A stretch of 6,298 nt of DNA, taken from Betaproteobacteria bacterium. GTDB lineage: Bacteria; Pseudomonadota; Gammaproteobacteria; Burkholderiales; Casimicrobiaceae. The notes beneath the pieces were generated by a model. It saw nothing but the letters and a program-made list of their open reading frames with translations, was not told the origin of the DNA and made no database searches. Where the stretch lies: the NCBI GenBank assembly GCA_025355395.1, contig JANXZT010000479.1:1-6298 (forward strand), written 5' to 3'. A program made the translations under genes and the position numbers. Shown in pieces: positions 5,946 to 6,298 of this stretch. Each line of letters starts with the position of its first letter. The stretch's first letter is position 1.

Positions 5946-6035
5946 TCAACCCACATAGCGCGCCAGCTTAAGAACGGCAAATGGACGAGCAAACTTGGCG
6001 AGTCCTTCGATGTTGAGCACGCCGCTGACGCGCTA
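5946..6035 (-). pseudogene. Possible 3' remnant of a degraded gene
   Basis: Read on the minus strand between a TAG (6035-6033) and a TGA (5948-5946), this frame encodes 28 residues including GVLNIEGLAKFARP and VLKLARYVG. The balanced amino-acid mix and amphipathic pattern look more protein-like than the surrounding translations. There is no ribosome site, and the only possible start is an internal GTG at 6020. The frame upstream (to about 6230) is open but does not resemble a known family. I cannot name the parent protein. A chance open stretch is the main alternative. Confidence 0.25.
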
Positions 6036-6298
6036 AACGGCCCGGGTTACGGGGAAGTCTTCTGCGTCCACAAGCAGCGTGAGAGCTAAGGCGTAGCGCG
6101 TTAATTCGCTTCGGCTTCCGCTTCGGGACCGCCTAAAAGTGTCCTGACCCGGACTCAACCGGACAGACAATGTTCGATCAAGTTGCAGCACATTCCGCTC
6201 GACGACCGCGTTGCGACCCACAGCCGACATTCGCCTGAGCAGAATTGGGCCGTTGTCCGACGGGCTGAATCGAGTTACGACCGGCGCCCATCAGGTCC

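Larger units (their letters stand above)
5848..6298. other. Gene-poor tail after tRNA-Lys, no convincing gene
   Basis: About 450 bp to the window edge hold no ORF with a recognisable family, start site and codon bias. The composition looks visibly less GC-rich than the rest of the window. Contents seen: the two hairpins near 5869-5914; a minus-strand protein-like stretch at 5946-6035; a CGCTTCGG direct repeat at 6107-6114 and 6119-6126; and a minus-strand open frame at 6033-6230 whose translation shows no family features. I found no copy of the tRNA 3' end that would mark an att site, and no transposase or integrase motif. It may be decayed accessory DNA or simply intergenic. Confidence 0.5.

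Noticed and set aside
5783..5992. A 69-codon minus-strand frame ending in VGRAGFEPATNGLKVRCSTN
   Set aside because: This ending is the reverse-complement translation of the tRNA-Lys gene and a well-known false protein in annotated genomes.
6247..6254. GGGCCGTT downstream, matching the first bases of tRNA-Lys, as a possible att or tRNA fragment
   Set aside because: The match is only eight bases and comes from the 5' end of the tRNA, whereas integration repeats normally copy the 3' part. Chance is the simpler explanation.

Overview
The window looks like a stretch of GC-rich proteobacterial chromosome, most likely from a betaproteobacterium. That rests on high G+C with strong third-position bias, the protein families present and a tRNA-Lys with encoded CCA. 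The genus cannot be fixed by eye. Most of it is ordinary housekeeping DNA, plus one three-gene signalling operon whose target is unknown.

Layout, left to right. (1) Bases 1-99 are the 3' end of a gene read rightward, probably the Tol-Pal-associated periplasmic protein CpoB/YbgF. (2) A paired palindromic repeat of REP type lies just before (3) mutY, a complete adenine DNA glycosylase with both catalytic residues and the 4Fe-4S cysteines. (4) mutY converges, with only 34 bp between stop codons, on a leftward operon of three genes. In transcription order these are an exported protein of unknown function (3977 to 3099), an ECF sigma factor (3084 to 2425) and a one-pass membrane protein that is probably its anti-sigma factor (2428 to 1391). 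The last two overlap by ATGA. (5) A 114-bp divergent intergenic region separates this operon from (6) a rightward pair: a YeeE/YedE (TsuA-like) sulfur-compound transporter, then 6 bp later a small DUF1178 protein with a zinc-ribbon-like N terminus. (7) A tRNA-Lys(TTT) gene follows, with a perfect TATAAT box in front. (8) The last 450 bp hold no convincing gene. They look less GC-rich and contain two small hairpins and a short protein-like stretch that may be a gene remnant.

Functionally, the leftward operon reads as a cell-envelope signalling unit. A periplasmic Pro/Ala-rich domain on the putative anti-sigma factor could sense a signal, perhaps with the exported protein, and release the sigma factor. 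The transporter-DUF1178 pair suggests uptake of thiosulfate or a related sulfur species. I saw no CRISPR array, intact transposase, integrase, defence system or biosynthetic cluster. The items most worth a second look are the exported-protein/sigma/anti-sigma operon, the tRNA-Lys with its A-C mismatch in the T stem, and the unexplained tail.
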